From CANKHA01 sp963750965 (GTDB taxonomy: Bacteria; Pseudomonadota; Alphaproteobacteria; Rhizobiales; Xanthobacteraceae), in the NCBI GenBank assembly GCA_963750965.1, contig CAVVSK010000008.1, positions 23,866 through 87,865 on the forward strand: DNA of 64,000 nucleotides, read 5' to 3'. Positions within the stretch are counted from its first letter, which is position 1, and every line of letters starts with the position of its first letter. The position numbers and the translations under genes were made by a program. The notes below the pieces were generated by a model. The model was not told the origin of the DNA. It saw only the letters and a list, made by a program, of their open reading frames with translations, and did not search any database. Positions 36,850-44,618 of this stretch are shown one piece after another.

Positions 36850-36951
36850 CGCATGATCCGGCAGGTGGATCGTTTCGCCGAACAAGAGATCATGCGCCGT
36901 TAGTAATTTTGCGACCGGACATAACACCGGTGCCCACTTGCTGATCACGCG
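36850..36951 (+). repeat. CGCATGATC-type palindromic repeat, copy B
   Basis: Same plan and orientation as copy A, 40 bp downstream. The inner arms CGCATGATC (36850-36858) and GATCATGCG (36888-36896) are a perfect 9-bp inverted repeat; the outer right arm ends GATCACGCG (36943-36951). Together A and B fill nearly all of the gap before the carbonic anhydrase gene. Confidence 0.8.
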
Positions 36952-36967
36952 CGGCACGGAGACGTGA

Positions 36968-37498
36968 ATGACGATCTACGCGCTCGACGGCCAGGCGCCG
37001 GAATTTCCCGAGGCGGGCAGTTATTGGGTGGCAGACACAGCGGTGCTGATCGGAAAGGTGCGGCTGAAGCGCGAGGCCAGCGTCTGGTTCGGGGCTGTGG
37101 TGCGCGGCGATAATGAGTGGATCGAGCTTGGCGAGCGCTCGCAGATCCAGGATAACGCCACGCTGCATACCGATCCGGGATTCCCCATGACGATCGGCAG
37201 CAATTGCGTGATCGGTCACAACGTCATCATGCACGGCTGCTCGGTGGACGATAACAGCCTGATCGGCATGGGCGCGATCTTGCTCAATGGCGTGAAGATC
37301 GGAAAGAATTCGCTGGTCGGCGCCGGCGCCCTGGTGACCGAAGGCAAGGTCTTTCCTGACAATTCGCTGATCGTCGGCGCGCCCGCGCGCGCGATCCGCA
37401 GTGTCGACGACCGCATCATGCAGATGATACGCGAAGGCGCCGACATTTATGTCCGGCGATGGAAGCGCTATGCGAAAGGCCTCAAGCGGATCGATTGA
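36968..37498 (+). CDS. Gamma-class carbonic anhydrase family protein
   Basis: 176 residues with hexapeptide repeats of a left-handed beta-helix. The metal histidines correspond to His in DNATLHTDPG and the pair in VIGHNVIMHGC. The sequence is of the YrdA/PaaY-like group, which trimerises and binds zinc or iron; activity towards CO2 is variable in this group. The start is 12 bp after repeat copy B, so its promoter may lie inside or before the repeats. Confidence 0.93.
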   Translation: MTIYALDGQAPEFPEAGSYWVADTAVLIGKVRLKREASVWFGAVVRGDNEWIELGERSQIQDNATLHTDPGFPMTIGSNCVIGHNVIMHGCSVDDNSLIGMGAILLNGVKIGKNSLVGAGALVTEGKVFPDNSLIVGAPARAIRSVDDRIMQMIREGADIYVRRWKRYAKGLKRID

Positions 37499-37545
37499 TT
37501 GATCGATACGCTGGGCTTAAGCGCGGCTCGCCACCAGAAGACCCC

Positions 37546-37583
37546 AAAAATTGTGCGGCCGGCCTTTGGGGAAGGCCGGCCGC
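37546..37583 (-). terminator. Strong hairpin terminator between convergent genes
   Basis: A perfect 12-bp GC stem (37555-37566 with 37572-37583, arms GCGGCCGGCCTT and AAGGCCGGCCGC). On the minus strand it is followed by ACAATTTTT, suiting the transglutaminase-like gene at 37648. It probably also stops the carbonic anhydrase transcript. Confidence 0.8.
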
Positions 37584-37647
37584 TCGCGACCCGGTCTGGG
37601 ACGGGGAGGGGTGGGGACGTGACCGGACCGCGATCTCCTCTGTTTGA

Positions 37648-38274
37648 TCAGCGCGCGCTGGCCGTGGTGGTGGCCGGCGGCGGATCACCCAGCGCCACCC
37701 AGGCATTCGGATTGACTTGCGACTGGCGTTTCACGAAGCGGTAGCCGCTTTCCGACCAAAGAACGACGCTCTCGTTTTGATTGTCCAGAATGAACTCGCC
37801 CTTGTCGGTCTTTGCCGTCAGGACGGCGTGACCGTCGCCTTTCTTGTCGCGCACGACGGTGACCAGTAGCGCGCTACGCGGCCATCCGGCCTTTATCAAC
37901 AACTGCCGTTTCAGCAGCACGTAGTCTTCGCAGTCGCCGTAACCGTCCTCGGGGTAGTCCCAACGTTCCACCACGCCCCAATGCTCCATGTCGGTCATTG
38001 GTTCGATGTTGTCATTGGCCCAGCGATTGATGCGAATGAGATCGCTCCAGGTCTTTGAATTGAGCACCACGTCGCGTGCACTGCCGTCTTGGGCCTCGCA
38101 GTCGCGCGGATTGTCAGTGCAGAACTGCCTCCAGCCGGCCGGCGGCTTAGTCTCCTGCCCGACGGAAATAAAAACCGGCCGCTCGGACGCGCCCATGGCG
38201 CGGTGCGTCGGCAACAAAGTCATGCCAGCCAGAAGATAGCAGGTGGCAAGTATTGTTTTGGAACACCACTGCAT
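37648..38274 (-). CDS. Transglutaminase-like cysteine peptidase (BTLCP)
   Basis: 208 residues with a Sec signal peptide (cleavage near residue 29). The catalytic triad is visible: Cys in YGDCEDYVLLKR, His in GDGHAVLTAKT and Asp in FILDNQNE. BTLCP proteins (LapG family) are periplasmic proteases; LapG itself cleaves adhesins under c-di-GMP control. No LapD or large adhesin gene is adjacent here, so that role is only a possibility. Its start at 38274 faces the AT-rich block. Confidence 0.9.
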   Translation of the reverse strand: MQWCSKTILATCYLLAGMTLLPTHRAMGASERPVFISVGQETKPPAGWRQFCTDNPRDCEAQDGSARDVVLNSKTWSDLIRINRWANDNIEPMTDMEHWGVVERWDYPEDGYGDCEDYVLLKRQLLIKAGWPRSALLVTVVRDKKGDGHAVLTAKTDKGEFILDNQNESVVLWSESGYRFVKRQSQVNPNAWVALGDPPPATTTASAR

Positions 38275-38299
38275 TCGTGGCCCCCTCCCGTACTAAGGG

Positions 38300-38460
38300 G
38301 ACCACATTTCGCACAAATACTTTGAATCTCAGCTAAATCTGGCAAGTAACTTTGAATATAAGCAGATTAAAAAGCAGGTTGAATACTGTACTTCTTTTAT
38401 TCAAGCACTAATAAAATTTGATCTAATAGAATTTATATAAAATTTCGAATATTAGGCGCT
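38300..38460. other. AT-rich non-coding block
   Basis: About 160 bp of strongly AT-rich sequence in an otherwise GC-rich region, with two copies of ACTTTGAAT (around 38320 and 38349) and runs of A and T. No reading frame of note. It lies in the 314-bp gap upstream of the BTLCP gene and could be promoter, curved DNA or a remnant of inserted DNA. Confidence 0.6.
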
Positions 38461-38480
38461 GCACACTGCAACTGCGGCCG

Positions 38481-38500
38481 CTCGCGCTGCGCAGCGCGAG
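38481..38500. repeat. Perfect 20-bp GC palindrome
   Basis: CTCGCGCTGC followed directly by its reverse complement GCAGCGCGAG, with no loop. It sits 90 bp after the PilZ gene stop on that gene's strand, at the edge of the AT-rich block. It may be a binding site or a cruciform-forming element; there is no T-run typical of a terminator. Confidence 0.7.
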
Positions 38501-38588
38501 GCTTAATCTTAGGACGCAAGGATCAGGCGCGGAAAGCTGTCTTACATCGTGGGGAAAAGCGGTTATCGCTCCGGTGAGCGACCCAGCG

Positions 38589-39218
38589 TTACGCGCCGGT
38601 GACGCTCTCTTCCACAAAATCGGGATGCAGCAGCCGGGTGAACTCGATAGCAAAACCGTCGTCGATGTGGCGAACCACGCGTCCCGGGGTCTTGCCGATA
38701 GTCACCGCAGCTCCGATCGGCGGCAATTGCGCGGGCGGGACCGCAATTGCGGCGCCAGACAGGGAAATGTCGATGACCCGGCAGGTGATATTGACCCCGT
38801 TCGGGAGGATCAGTTGGGCCATTGGGTTGCGCGGCACGATACGGCCGTGGCGGCGATCCTCCGGAAGATTCAGGATTTGGCGGTTGGCGAGCCAGGTCAG
38901 CTGAGCGGCAAGTTTTTCGCGTTTGCGTGGCGTTGCTCCGATCGACATGGCGAAGCCGCCTTCGAATGCGCGGGCGATCTTGCCTTCCAGGCGGCCCAGG
39001 TGATCGACATAAGCAATCACGCGTTCGCCGACTTTGCCTGGAGCGTCGGCCATGACGGCGGCGCCGCCAGGGGACATATTGATGATCCGGCAGGGGTATT
39101 CCTGGCGATTTTCCAGCATCAGGCGGCCAAGCAGGTCGATCCTGACCCGCTGATGTCGGCGGCGCTCCTCGTTCAGAGGCAGGATTTTCGCCCGTGGATG
39201 CGCCATCAACATTGCCAT
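38589..39218 (-). CDS. Tandem PilZ domain protein
   Basis: 209 residues from ATG 39218, which follows GGAGGAGG. Two PilZ domains: the first with ERRRHQRVRIDLLGRLML and INMSPGGAAV, the second with DRRHGRIVPRNPMAQLIL and IDISLSGAAI. The first carries the RxxxR and D/NxSxxG c-di-GMP motifs closest to consensus; the second is less exact. It is probably a cytoplasmic c-di-GMP receptor. The PAS_5-type gene lies upstream on the same strand, a common pairing in Bradyrhizobium. Confidence 0.9.
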   Translation of the reverse strand: MAMLMAHPRAKILPLNEERRRHQRVRIDLLGRLMLENRQEYPCRIINMSPGGAAVMADAPGKVGERVIAYVDHLGRLEGKIARAFEGGFAMSIGATPRKREKLAAQLTWLANRQILNLPEDRRHGRIVPRNPMAQLILPNGVNITCRVIDISLSGAAIAVPPAQLPPIGAAVTIGKTPGRVVRHIDDGFAIEFTRLLHPDFVEESVTGA

Positions 39219-39305
39219 GAGCCTCCTCCGCAAATTCGACCCCAAGCAGAGTAGGCAACTATCCTTAACGCCGCGTTTACCCGTCTAAAGAACCCAGGCC
39301 CTTCC

Positions 39306-39890
39306 TTAGGATCGGCCGCCGTTATAGATCGTCAGGCCTCGGCGCACGCGGCCGTTTTCCATACCGGGGACAAGACGCGGCGCTGCGACATGCTCGGAGT
39401 CCGGACCGAGGTAGCGTATCGTACCGCAGGTCAAGCCTTCCACCGGCGTTGTTCCCAGCCAGTAAGGCGGCACCAGTGGCGCCAGCACGCCGAGCAGCCG
39501 CGTTTGACTGCGATGGCGATGCCGAAGCGGCAGCAGCAGCAATTCGAGGTCAATCATTGCGCCATCCGCGTTGTGTCCGCTCACGCCGGCGATGAAACCA
39601 GCCGACTCCCCCGTCGCGCCCCTCATCAGTTTCAGCATGCCGGCTCGTTCCGGCTGGGCCCACAACGCGATAAACTCCGAGCCTTTCAATTCCCGGCAAA
39701 ACAGCGCGCAGCTGCGTGTGCCGGCAAGGCGAAAGCGATAGGTGCCTAGGGCATCCTGGGCGAGAATGAAGGTATCCCCGAGCGCGCGCCGGATCGGACC
39801 GGGCTCGATGTCGCCGCGTTCGGGAGCGGTGTGATAGCCCCGCCGCTTGTTCCAGTATTCGAACACGTCGTGGCTTGATGCATGCTTCAT
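39306..39890 (-). CDS. PAS_5 domain protein (MopJ-like)
   Basis: 194 residues from ATG 39890 with AGGAG before it. A single PAS_5 domain: VFEYWNKRRGYHTAPERGDI, then YRFRLAGTRSCALFCRELKG and LLLPLRHRHRSQTRLLGVLA. Small proteins of this sort regulate motility or the cell cycle in alphaproteobacteria. The gene lies just before the tandem PilZ gene, in the same direction. Confidence 0.82.
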   Translation of the reverse strand: MKHASSHDVFEYWNKRRGYHTAPERGDIEPGPIRRALGDTFILAQDALGTYRFRLAGTRSCALFCRELKGSEFIALWAQPERAGMLKLMRGATGESAGFIAGVSGHNADGAMIDLELLLLPLRHRHRSQTRLLGVLAPLVPPYWLGTTPVEGLTCGTIRYLGPDSEHVAAPRLVPGMENGRVRRGLTIYNGGRS

Positions 39891-40180
39891 TCCTTGCTCC
39901 TGTCTTATTGTCGCGCATGCTTCCGCTTGGGCTGTCCCTTGCCGGGACATCTGAATGCGCGTTTAAGTTTTCATTGGTTGGAGGAGCAGGGGCCGTGCCG
40001 CCGCCACGATGCGCTTGCTTAATTTCCGCGCTTCTCGCGCGTTAGCATTAATTCCGCTTCGCGCTTGCGCACGGTGCGTGATCCGCTAATTTCTGCGCAA
40101 GTTTTCGCGGGGAAGTGTGGAGACGTGACTGGCGCCGCGAAGCGTGGGTGCTGACACACCGACTACTAGAGGGCTCCGGC

Positions 40181-40211
40181 AGGGAGGGCTTAGCGCCCTC
40201 CCTCTTTTTTT
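40181..40211 (+). terminator. Intrinsic terminator with no gene upstream
   Basis: Perfect 9-bp stem (AGGGAGGGC with GCCCTCCCT, 40181-40189 and 40195-40203), 5-base loop and a tail of CTTTTTTT. It is a textbook plus-strand terminator, but the only gene to its left runs the other way. It lies 65 bp before the rhomboid start, so it may end a small RNA or act as an attenuator. The 39891-40275 gap contains no other gene. Confidence 0.85.
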
Positions 40212-40275
40212 GGGTGCCGCCTCGCTTGCCGATGGCGCTGCGGAAGCCTATGTGGGCAGGCGCAGGGACCCCGCC

Positions 40276-41034
40276 GTGAATCAATCCTCAGAGCCGATCT
40301 TTAACATCCCGGCGGTGATCATCGCCGCGATCGCGGTATTTGCCGGCATCCATGTTTTCCGATCCTTAGTACTCGACGCCGGGCAGGATCTCGAGCTGCT
40401 GATGTTGTTTGCTTTCATCCCGGCGCGCTATGACACCGCGCTCCAGCTCGAAGGCGCCTGGCCCGGCGGCATTGGAGCGCAGGTCTGGACCTTCGTGAGC
40501 TATGCGCTGATTCATGCCGACATCACGCATCTGGCCATCAATTCGCTCTGGTTCGTTCCCTTCGGCAGCGCCGTGGCACGTCGCTTTGGCATGGCGCGGT
40601 TTCTGCTGTTCTTCGCGACCACCGCGGCAGCCGGGGCCGGCGCGCATCTGATCACGCACGCGGGAGAGGTATTTCCGGTGATTGGCGCTTCAGCCGCAGT
40701 GTCAGGGATGATGGCGGCGGCCATTCGGTTTGCATTCCAGCCGCATGGTCCGATTGCGCTCTGGCAGCAGAAAGACGAGCGCGCCTATCACATTGCCGCG
40801 CTACCGTTGCTTTCAGCTTTACGTGATCCACGCATTTTCGTCTTTCTTGTCGTGTGGTTTGGTCTCAACCTGCTTTTTGGCCTTGGCTCGCCGACGCTGA
40901 TGGGAGCCGGCCAGTCTGTTGCATGGGAAGCGCATATCGGAGGCTTTCTCGCGGGCTTGTTGTTATTTTCGTTCTTTGATCCCGTGCCGCGGACGATGCG
41001 CGGGCAGGAGCGCGGCGAGGACCTGCCGCAGTAG
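40276..41034 (+). CDS. Rhomboid family intramembrane serine protease
   Basis: 252 residues from GTG 40276. Earlier in-frame starts would place a strong terminator inside the gene, so they are rejected. Six membrane helices; catalytic Ser139 in IGASAAVSG and His220 in EAHIGGFLAG, plus HADITHLAINSLWFVPFG in helix 2 with the oxyanion His/Asn. It cleaves single-pass membrane proteins; its substrate is unknown. A possible regulatory leader precedes it. Confidence 0.92.
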   Translation: MNQSSEPIFNIPAVIIAAIAVFAGIHVFRSLVLDAGQDLELLMLFAFIPARYDTALQLEGAWPGGIGAQVWTFVSYALIHADITHLAINSLWFVPFGSAVARRFGMARFLLFFATTAAAGAGAHLITHAGEVFPVIGASAAVSGMMAAAIRFAFQPHGPIALWQQKDERAYHIAALPLLSALRDPRIFVFLVVWFGLNLLFGLGSPTLMGAGQSVAWEAHIGGFLAGLLLFSFFDPVPRTMRGQERGEDLPQ

Positions 41035-41100
41035 GAAAGGCTTGCGGGCGTAACGCCGCGGGTGGATCATAGCGTGAGCACCGCAAGCAAGGAGGCCGCG

Positions 41101-41532
41101 ATGATCGTCAAATCGATTATTGATATAAAAGGCGGCGACGTCGTCACTTTGGAGCCGAGCGTGTCGCTTGATACCGCGGCGAAGCTCCTGGCCGAACGCC
41201 GTATTGGGGCGGTGGTCGTGCTCGGCGCTGACGATCGCGTCGTCGGTATCCTTTCCGAACGTGATATCGTGCGCGAGATTGCCGATCGCGGCGTTGCCGC
41301 GATGCAGGCGCCGGTCTCGCAGGTGATGACCCGCAAAGTCGTCACCTGTACGCTGGACGAAACCCTCCACTCCATCATGGAGCGCATGACCGCCGGCAAA
41401 TTCCGCCATGTGCCGGTGATCGACCAGGGTCGGCTTGCCGGCATCATCTCCATAGGCGATGTGGTGAAGCACCGCATCGAAGAGATGGAGCAGGAATCCG
41501 ACGCGTTGAAGAGTTACATCCAGACGGCGTGA
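41101..41532 (+). CDS. Tandem CBS domain protein
   Basis: 143 residues from ATG 41101 with AAGGAGG at an ideal distance. Two CBS motifs: ERRIGAVVVLGADDRVVGIL SERD and GKFRHVPVIDQGRLAGIIS IGD. Small stand-alone CBS proteins bind adenine nucleotides and act as energy sensors. It follows the rhomboid gene by 66 bp. Confidence 0.93.
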   Translation: MIVKSIIDIKGGDVVTLEPSVSLDTAAKLLAERRIGAVVVLGADDRVVGILSERDIVREIADRGVAAMQAPVSQVMTRKVVTCTLDETLHSIMERMTAGKFRHVPVIDQGRLAGIISIGDVVKHRIEEMEQESDALKSYIQTA

Positions 41533-41599
41533 TCCTCGAAGCGCGGAACCGGTCGCCGATAAAGAGATTTACGCCGCACCCAACAACGCGCGCGATGTT

Positions 41600-42550
41600 T
41601 TAAGCCAGGGCTGCGATCGCCTCGTTGATCGTCTCGCTCGCCTTGTCGGCGGCTTCTGCGCCCAGCTGGATCGCTTCCTCGGCGCGATGGAAGTCGAACC
41701 AGCCAACGGGTCCCAGTCGAGGATTAATCGAAACGTCAGGCGGGTCGCCGGCCAGCCGGGAGCGCGTGATGCGATCCTGCATTACATTGAAGGCGTCCAC
41801 CATCACCGTCGAGAGACCAGGGCGGCCGGCCTCTCCGAGGAACTGTCGCTTGAGCGCGCGTTCGGCGCTGAAGAAGGCGCCGATCCGGTTGGTCGGCTTC
41901 GGCAGTTCGACCGGCTCATCGTCACTGGCATCGGAGCCGTGGCTGACGATGGTGATGCCGCGGCCAAATTGATCGGCATTGAGGTTGACGGCTATGACCA
42001 CGCGGGCGCCAAGGGCGCGCGCCGCTGAAACCGGCACCGGGTTGACCAGCGCGCCATCGACCAGCCAGCGGCCGCCGATCCGCACGGGCGGGAAAATTCC
42101 GGGCAGCGCATAGGATGCCCGCAGCGCTTCCACCAGGCGGCCATGAGTGAGCCAGATTTCGTGGCCAGTGCGCACCTCTGTGGCAATCGCGGCAAAACGG
42201 ATCGGCAGATCTTCGATCATGGTCTTGGCGAGCGCGGCTTCCAGATGGCTGGCCAGCCGGTTGCCGCCGATCAGGCCTGAGCCAGAGAGGCTGACATCAA
42301 GATAGCCGAGGACTCCGCGCACGGTGAGGCTGCGCGCCCACTGCTCCAGGGTATCGAGCGCACCGCCAGCGAAACAACCGCCCGCGACGGCGCCGATGGA
42401 TGTGCCGACGATGATGTCAGGCGTTATGCCCTTGGCGACCAGCGCGCGCAGCACACCAATATGCGCGAAGCCGCGCGCGGCACCGCCGCCAAGCGCGAGC
42501 GCCACGCTCGGTCGCTTAGGAGCAACGGGCGCGGAGGCCTCCCCGCCCAT
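41600..42550 (-). CDS. Patatin-like phospholipase (RssA/NTE type)
   Basis: 316 residues from ATG 42550 with GGAG. The oxyanion motif ALGGGAARGFAHIG, nucleophile Ser51 in IVGTSIGAVAG and the dyad Asp in WLVDGALVNPVPV are all present. It is a cytoplasmic serine lipase, probably on phospholipids or lysophospholipids. It is a single gene, convergent with the CBS gene. Confidence 0.92.
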   Translation of the reverse strand: MGGEASAPVAPKRPSVALALGGGAARGFAHIGVLRALVAKGITPDIIVGTSIGAVAGGCFAGGALDTLEQWARSLTVRGVLGYLDVSLSGSGLIGGNRLASHLEAALAKTMIEDLPIRFAAIATEVRTGHEIWLTHGRLVEALRASYALPGIFPPVRIGGRWLVDGALVNPVPVSAARALGARVVIAVNLNADQFGRGITIVSHGSDASDDEPVELPKPTNRIGAFFSAERALKRQFLGEAGRPGLSTVMVDAFNVMQDRITRSRLAGDPPDVSINPRLGPVGWFDFHRAEEAIQLGAEAADKASETINEAIAALA

Positions 42551-42715
42551 CTGATCTCCGTTTCGTGCGCGCCGAGTAAAAACCTCAAACACGGGCAGAC
42601 CCCTCAAACACGGACAAGACCCTCCGAACCGCCCGCTATGATCCGGCCCCGGCGGCCAGCAAACAAGCGGAGCACGTAACTATGGTGAAAATCCGAAGCC
42701 TCTTCGACTTCAGAG

Positions 42716-43285
42716 TTAACCCGCGTATCGCGTGACGATCTCGCGCAGCGAAGGGCGGTCGCGGTCTTCAGCCGGACCGTTTGCGCGGCCGATATGAATA
42801 AACCCGGCGACACGTTCCTGCGGCCCCACGCCGAATGAATCAAGCACGCGACGGTCATAGGCGTACCATTCGGTGATCCAATTGGCAGCATAGCCGAGCG
42901 CGTGAGCCGCCAAGACGAGGCTCATCGCGGCGGCGCCGGCGGAAAGAACCTGCTCCCATTCCGGAATCTTCTTATGCTCGGCGGCCCGGCTGACCACTGC
43001 AATCACCAACGGCGCGCGCGCCAGTCTTTCGCGTTCCTTGTCCACCTGATCCTGCGTGGCATCTGGATAATTCTCGGCGAAGACCGCAGCGATCTTGTCG
43101 CCTGCTGCAAAGCGCGCATCGCCTTCAAATACAATGAACCGCCAGGGCGTGAGCTTGCCATGGTCGGGCACCCGCGAGGCGACGGTTAACATGGTCTCGA
43201 TCTCGGAGGCGGCTGGTCCCGGTCCGGCCAGTTCCATCGCCTTAACGGAACGGCGGGTCTTTAACAGATCGAGTGCTTCCGGCAT
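42716..43285 (-). CDS. Nitroreductase family protein (YdjA-like)
   Basis: 189 residues. FMN-binding residues are seen in LLKTRRSVKAMELAGPGP, VASRVPDHGKLTPWRFIVFE and LGYAANWITEWYAYD. The pattern is that of the YdjA minimal nitroreductases. It reduces nitro or quinone compounds with NAD(P)H; the natural substrate is unknown. It starts 10 bp from a large hairpin. Confidence 0.92.
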   Translation of the reverse strand: MPEALDLLKTRRSVKAMELAGPGPAASEIETMLTVASRVPDHGKLTPWRFIVFEGDARFAAGDKIAAVFAENYPDATQDQVDKERERLARAPLVIAVVSRAAEHKKIPEWEQVLSAGAAAMSLVLAAHALGYAANWITEWYAYDRRVLDSFGVGPQERVAGFIHIGRANGPAEDRDRPSLREIVTRYAG

Positions 43286-43294
43286 TTTGGGCTC

Positions 43295-43372
43295 CTAGTG
43301 CCGCCGATTTGAAGTTCCTACACCAGCTGCGGCAGGCTCTTCTAGGAACTTCAAATCGAAAAGCGGCACTAG
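43295..43372. repeat. Large palindromic repeat 1
   Basis: Arms of 26-30 bp, CTAGTGCCGC-C-GATTTGAAGTTCCTA and TAGGAACTTCAAATC-gaaaa-GCGGCACTAG, around a 22-bp loop. Pairing is near perfect apart from a 4-5 base bulge. It lies just upstream of the nitroreductase start and could fold in RNA or DNA. Confidence 0.88.
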
Positions 43373-43384
43373 ATTCATAAAGTT

Positions 43385-43462
43385 GCTGGTGTCCCTTTGC
43401 TTCCGAAGTTCGTGCCAGAGGACGCCGCGACGTATCACGAACTTCGGAAGCGGGACACCAGC
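43385..43462. repeat. Large palindromic repeat 2
   Basis: Arms GCTGGTGTCCC-TT-TGCTTCCGAAGTTCGTG and CACGAACTTCGGAAGC-GGGACACCAGC around a loop of about 19 bp. It lies 12 bp after repeat 1 and shares the core GAAGTTC, although the flanks differ. I recall similar sequences between genes in Bradyrhizobium genomes. Confidence 0.88.
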
Positions 43463-43539
43463 GGCGTGTTCGGGTAACATAGGCCGCAACGGGTGACAAA
43501 CCCGGTCACTGGCTTGAAATAGCCGCGATTCCAGTCGAA

Positions 43540-44586
43540 ATGGCGGGCATGACGACCTTGGGGCTTTCCACCGGTGCCTGCCGGATGATGCAGGCTGCCA
43601 TATTCATTTGTGCGATTTGGATGCCTCAATCCGCGTCGGCGCAGTGGGGCAATTCGATTTTTGGCCCGCCAATTCCGCCCGCTCCCATCCCTTCGGTTCC
43701 GCCGCCACCGGCGATGAGCCTGGCGCCGCCGGGTGGCGGGGTGGTCAGTTCGCCGCCCAATGCGTCCACCCCCGGTGCCGCGCCATCGGGTAGCGCGCCC
43801 GCACAGGGTGCGTCTGTCATTCCGGCCGGTCAGGTGCCACTCATGTTGGCTGCACGTTTCGGCCCGGAGCCGCCGGGCATCACCGCCGGCTTGCTCTGGC
43901 GGATCTATTCCGACAAGCCGGACCAGAACGGAGTGTTCAAACTTATAAAAGAAGAGAAGGCGGCCGCGCCGACTTTGCTGCTGCCCCCGGGCGGTTATGT
44001 GGTGCATGTCAGCTTCGGGCTCGCCAGCGCGGTGAAGCCGGTGCAATTGCGCTCGGAAGCCGTGCGCGAGGTTTTCGAAATCAAGGCAGGCGGATTGCGG
44101 GTCGAAGGACGGGTGGGGGACTCGCGCATCCCGCCGAGCCAAGTCTCTTTCGACATCTACAAAGGCAGTCAGTTTGAGCCAACTGACCGGCGGCCGATCG
44201 CGCAGAACGTGGTGACCGGCGAGGTGGTACCCTTGCCGGAGGGCACTTATTACATCGTTTCCAATTACGGCGACGCCAACGCCGTCGTGCGCTCGGATAT
44301 CCGCGTGAAGTCGGGCAAGCTTACCGATGTGGCGGTTAATCACCGCGCAGCGATTGTGACGCTGAAGCTGGTCAGCGCCCCGGGCGGCGAGGCGCTGGCG
44401 AATACCGCCTGGTCGGTGATGACGCCTTCAGGCGACGTGATCAAGGAATCAATCGGCGCTTTCCCGCGCTACATTCTGGCGGAAGGCGACTACCGCGCCA
44501 TTGCCCGCAACGAGGGCAAGGTTTACGAGCGCGGCTTCAAGGTCATCACCGGCGTCGATGGCGAAATCGAAGTGATGGCGCGCTAG
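43540..44586 (+). CDS. Secreted protein with carboxypeptidase-regulatory-like repeats, unknown
   Basis: 348 residues with an N-terminal signal segment (cleavage near ASAQW, residue 35), a Pro/Gly/Ala-rich linker (PPIPPAPIPSVPPPPAM) and two or three beta-sandwich-like repeats, each with a phrase like LPPGGYVVHVSFG, LPEGTYYIVSNYG or LAEGDYRAIARNE. These resemble the regulatory repeats of exported proteins that present extended beta surfaces. Relatives occur across Bradyrhizobiaceae. No enzyme motif. It stands alone. Confidence 0.72.
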   Translation: MAGMTTLGLSTGACRMMQAAIFICAIWMPQSASAQWGNSIFGPPIPPAPIPSVPPPPAMSLAPPGGGVVSSPPNASTPGAAPSGSAPAQGASVIPAGQVPLMLAARFGPEPPGITAGLLWRIYSDKPDQNGVFKLIKEEKAAAPTLLLPPGGYVVHVSFGLASAVKPVQLRSEAVREVFEIKAGGLRVEGRVGDSRIPPSQVSFDIYKGSQFEPTDRRPIAQNVVTGEVVPLPEGTYYIVSNYGDANAVVRSDIRVKSGKLTDVAVNHRAAIVTLKLVSAPGGEALANTAWSVMTPSGDVIKESIGAFPRYILAEGDYRAIARNEGKVYERGFKVITGVDGEIEVMAR

Positions 44587-44589
44587 CGG

Positions 44590-44613
44590 GTTGATCCTCC
44601 TTGGGAGATCAAC
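44590..44613. terminator. Hairpin between convergent genes
   Basis: GTTGATC-C-TCC pairs with GGAGATCAAC with one bulged C and a three-base loop. There is no T-run on either side, so it may be a weak or Rho-assisted stop shared by the secreted-protein gene and thrS. Confidence 0.4.
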
Positions 44614-44618
44614 AGGAG

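Noticed and set aside
40144..40275. An early start for rhomboid at 40144
   Set aside because: It would put a strong intrinsic terminator inside the coding sequence, so GTG 40276 is preferred.
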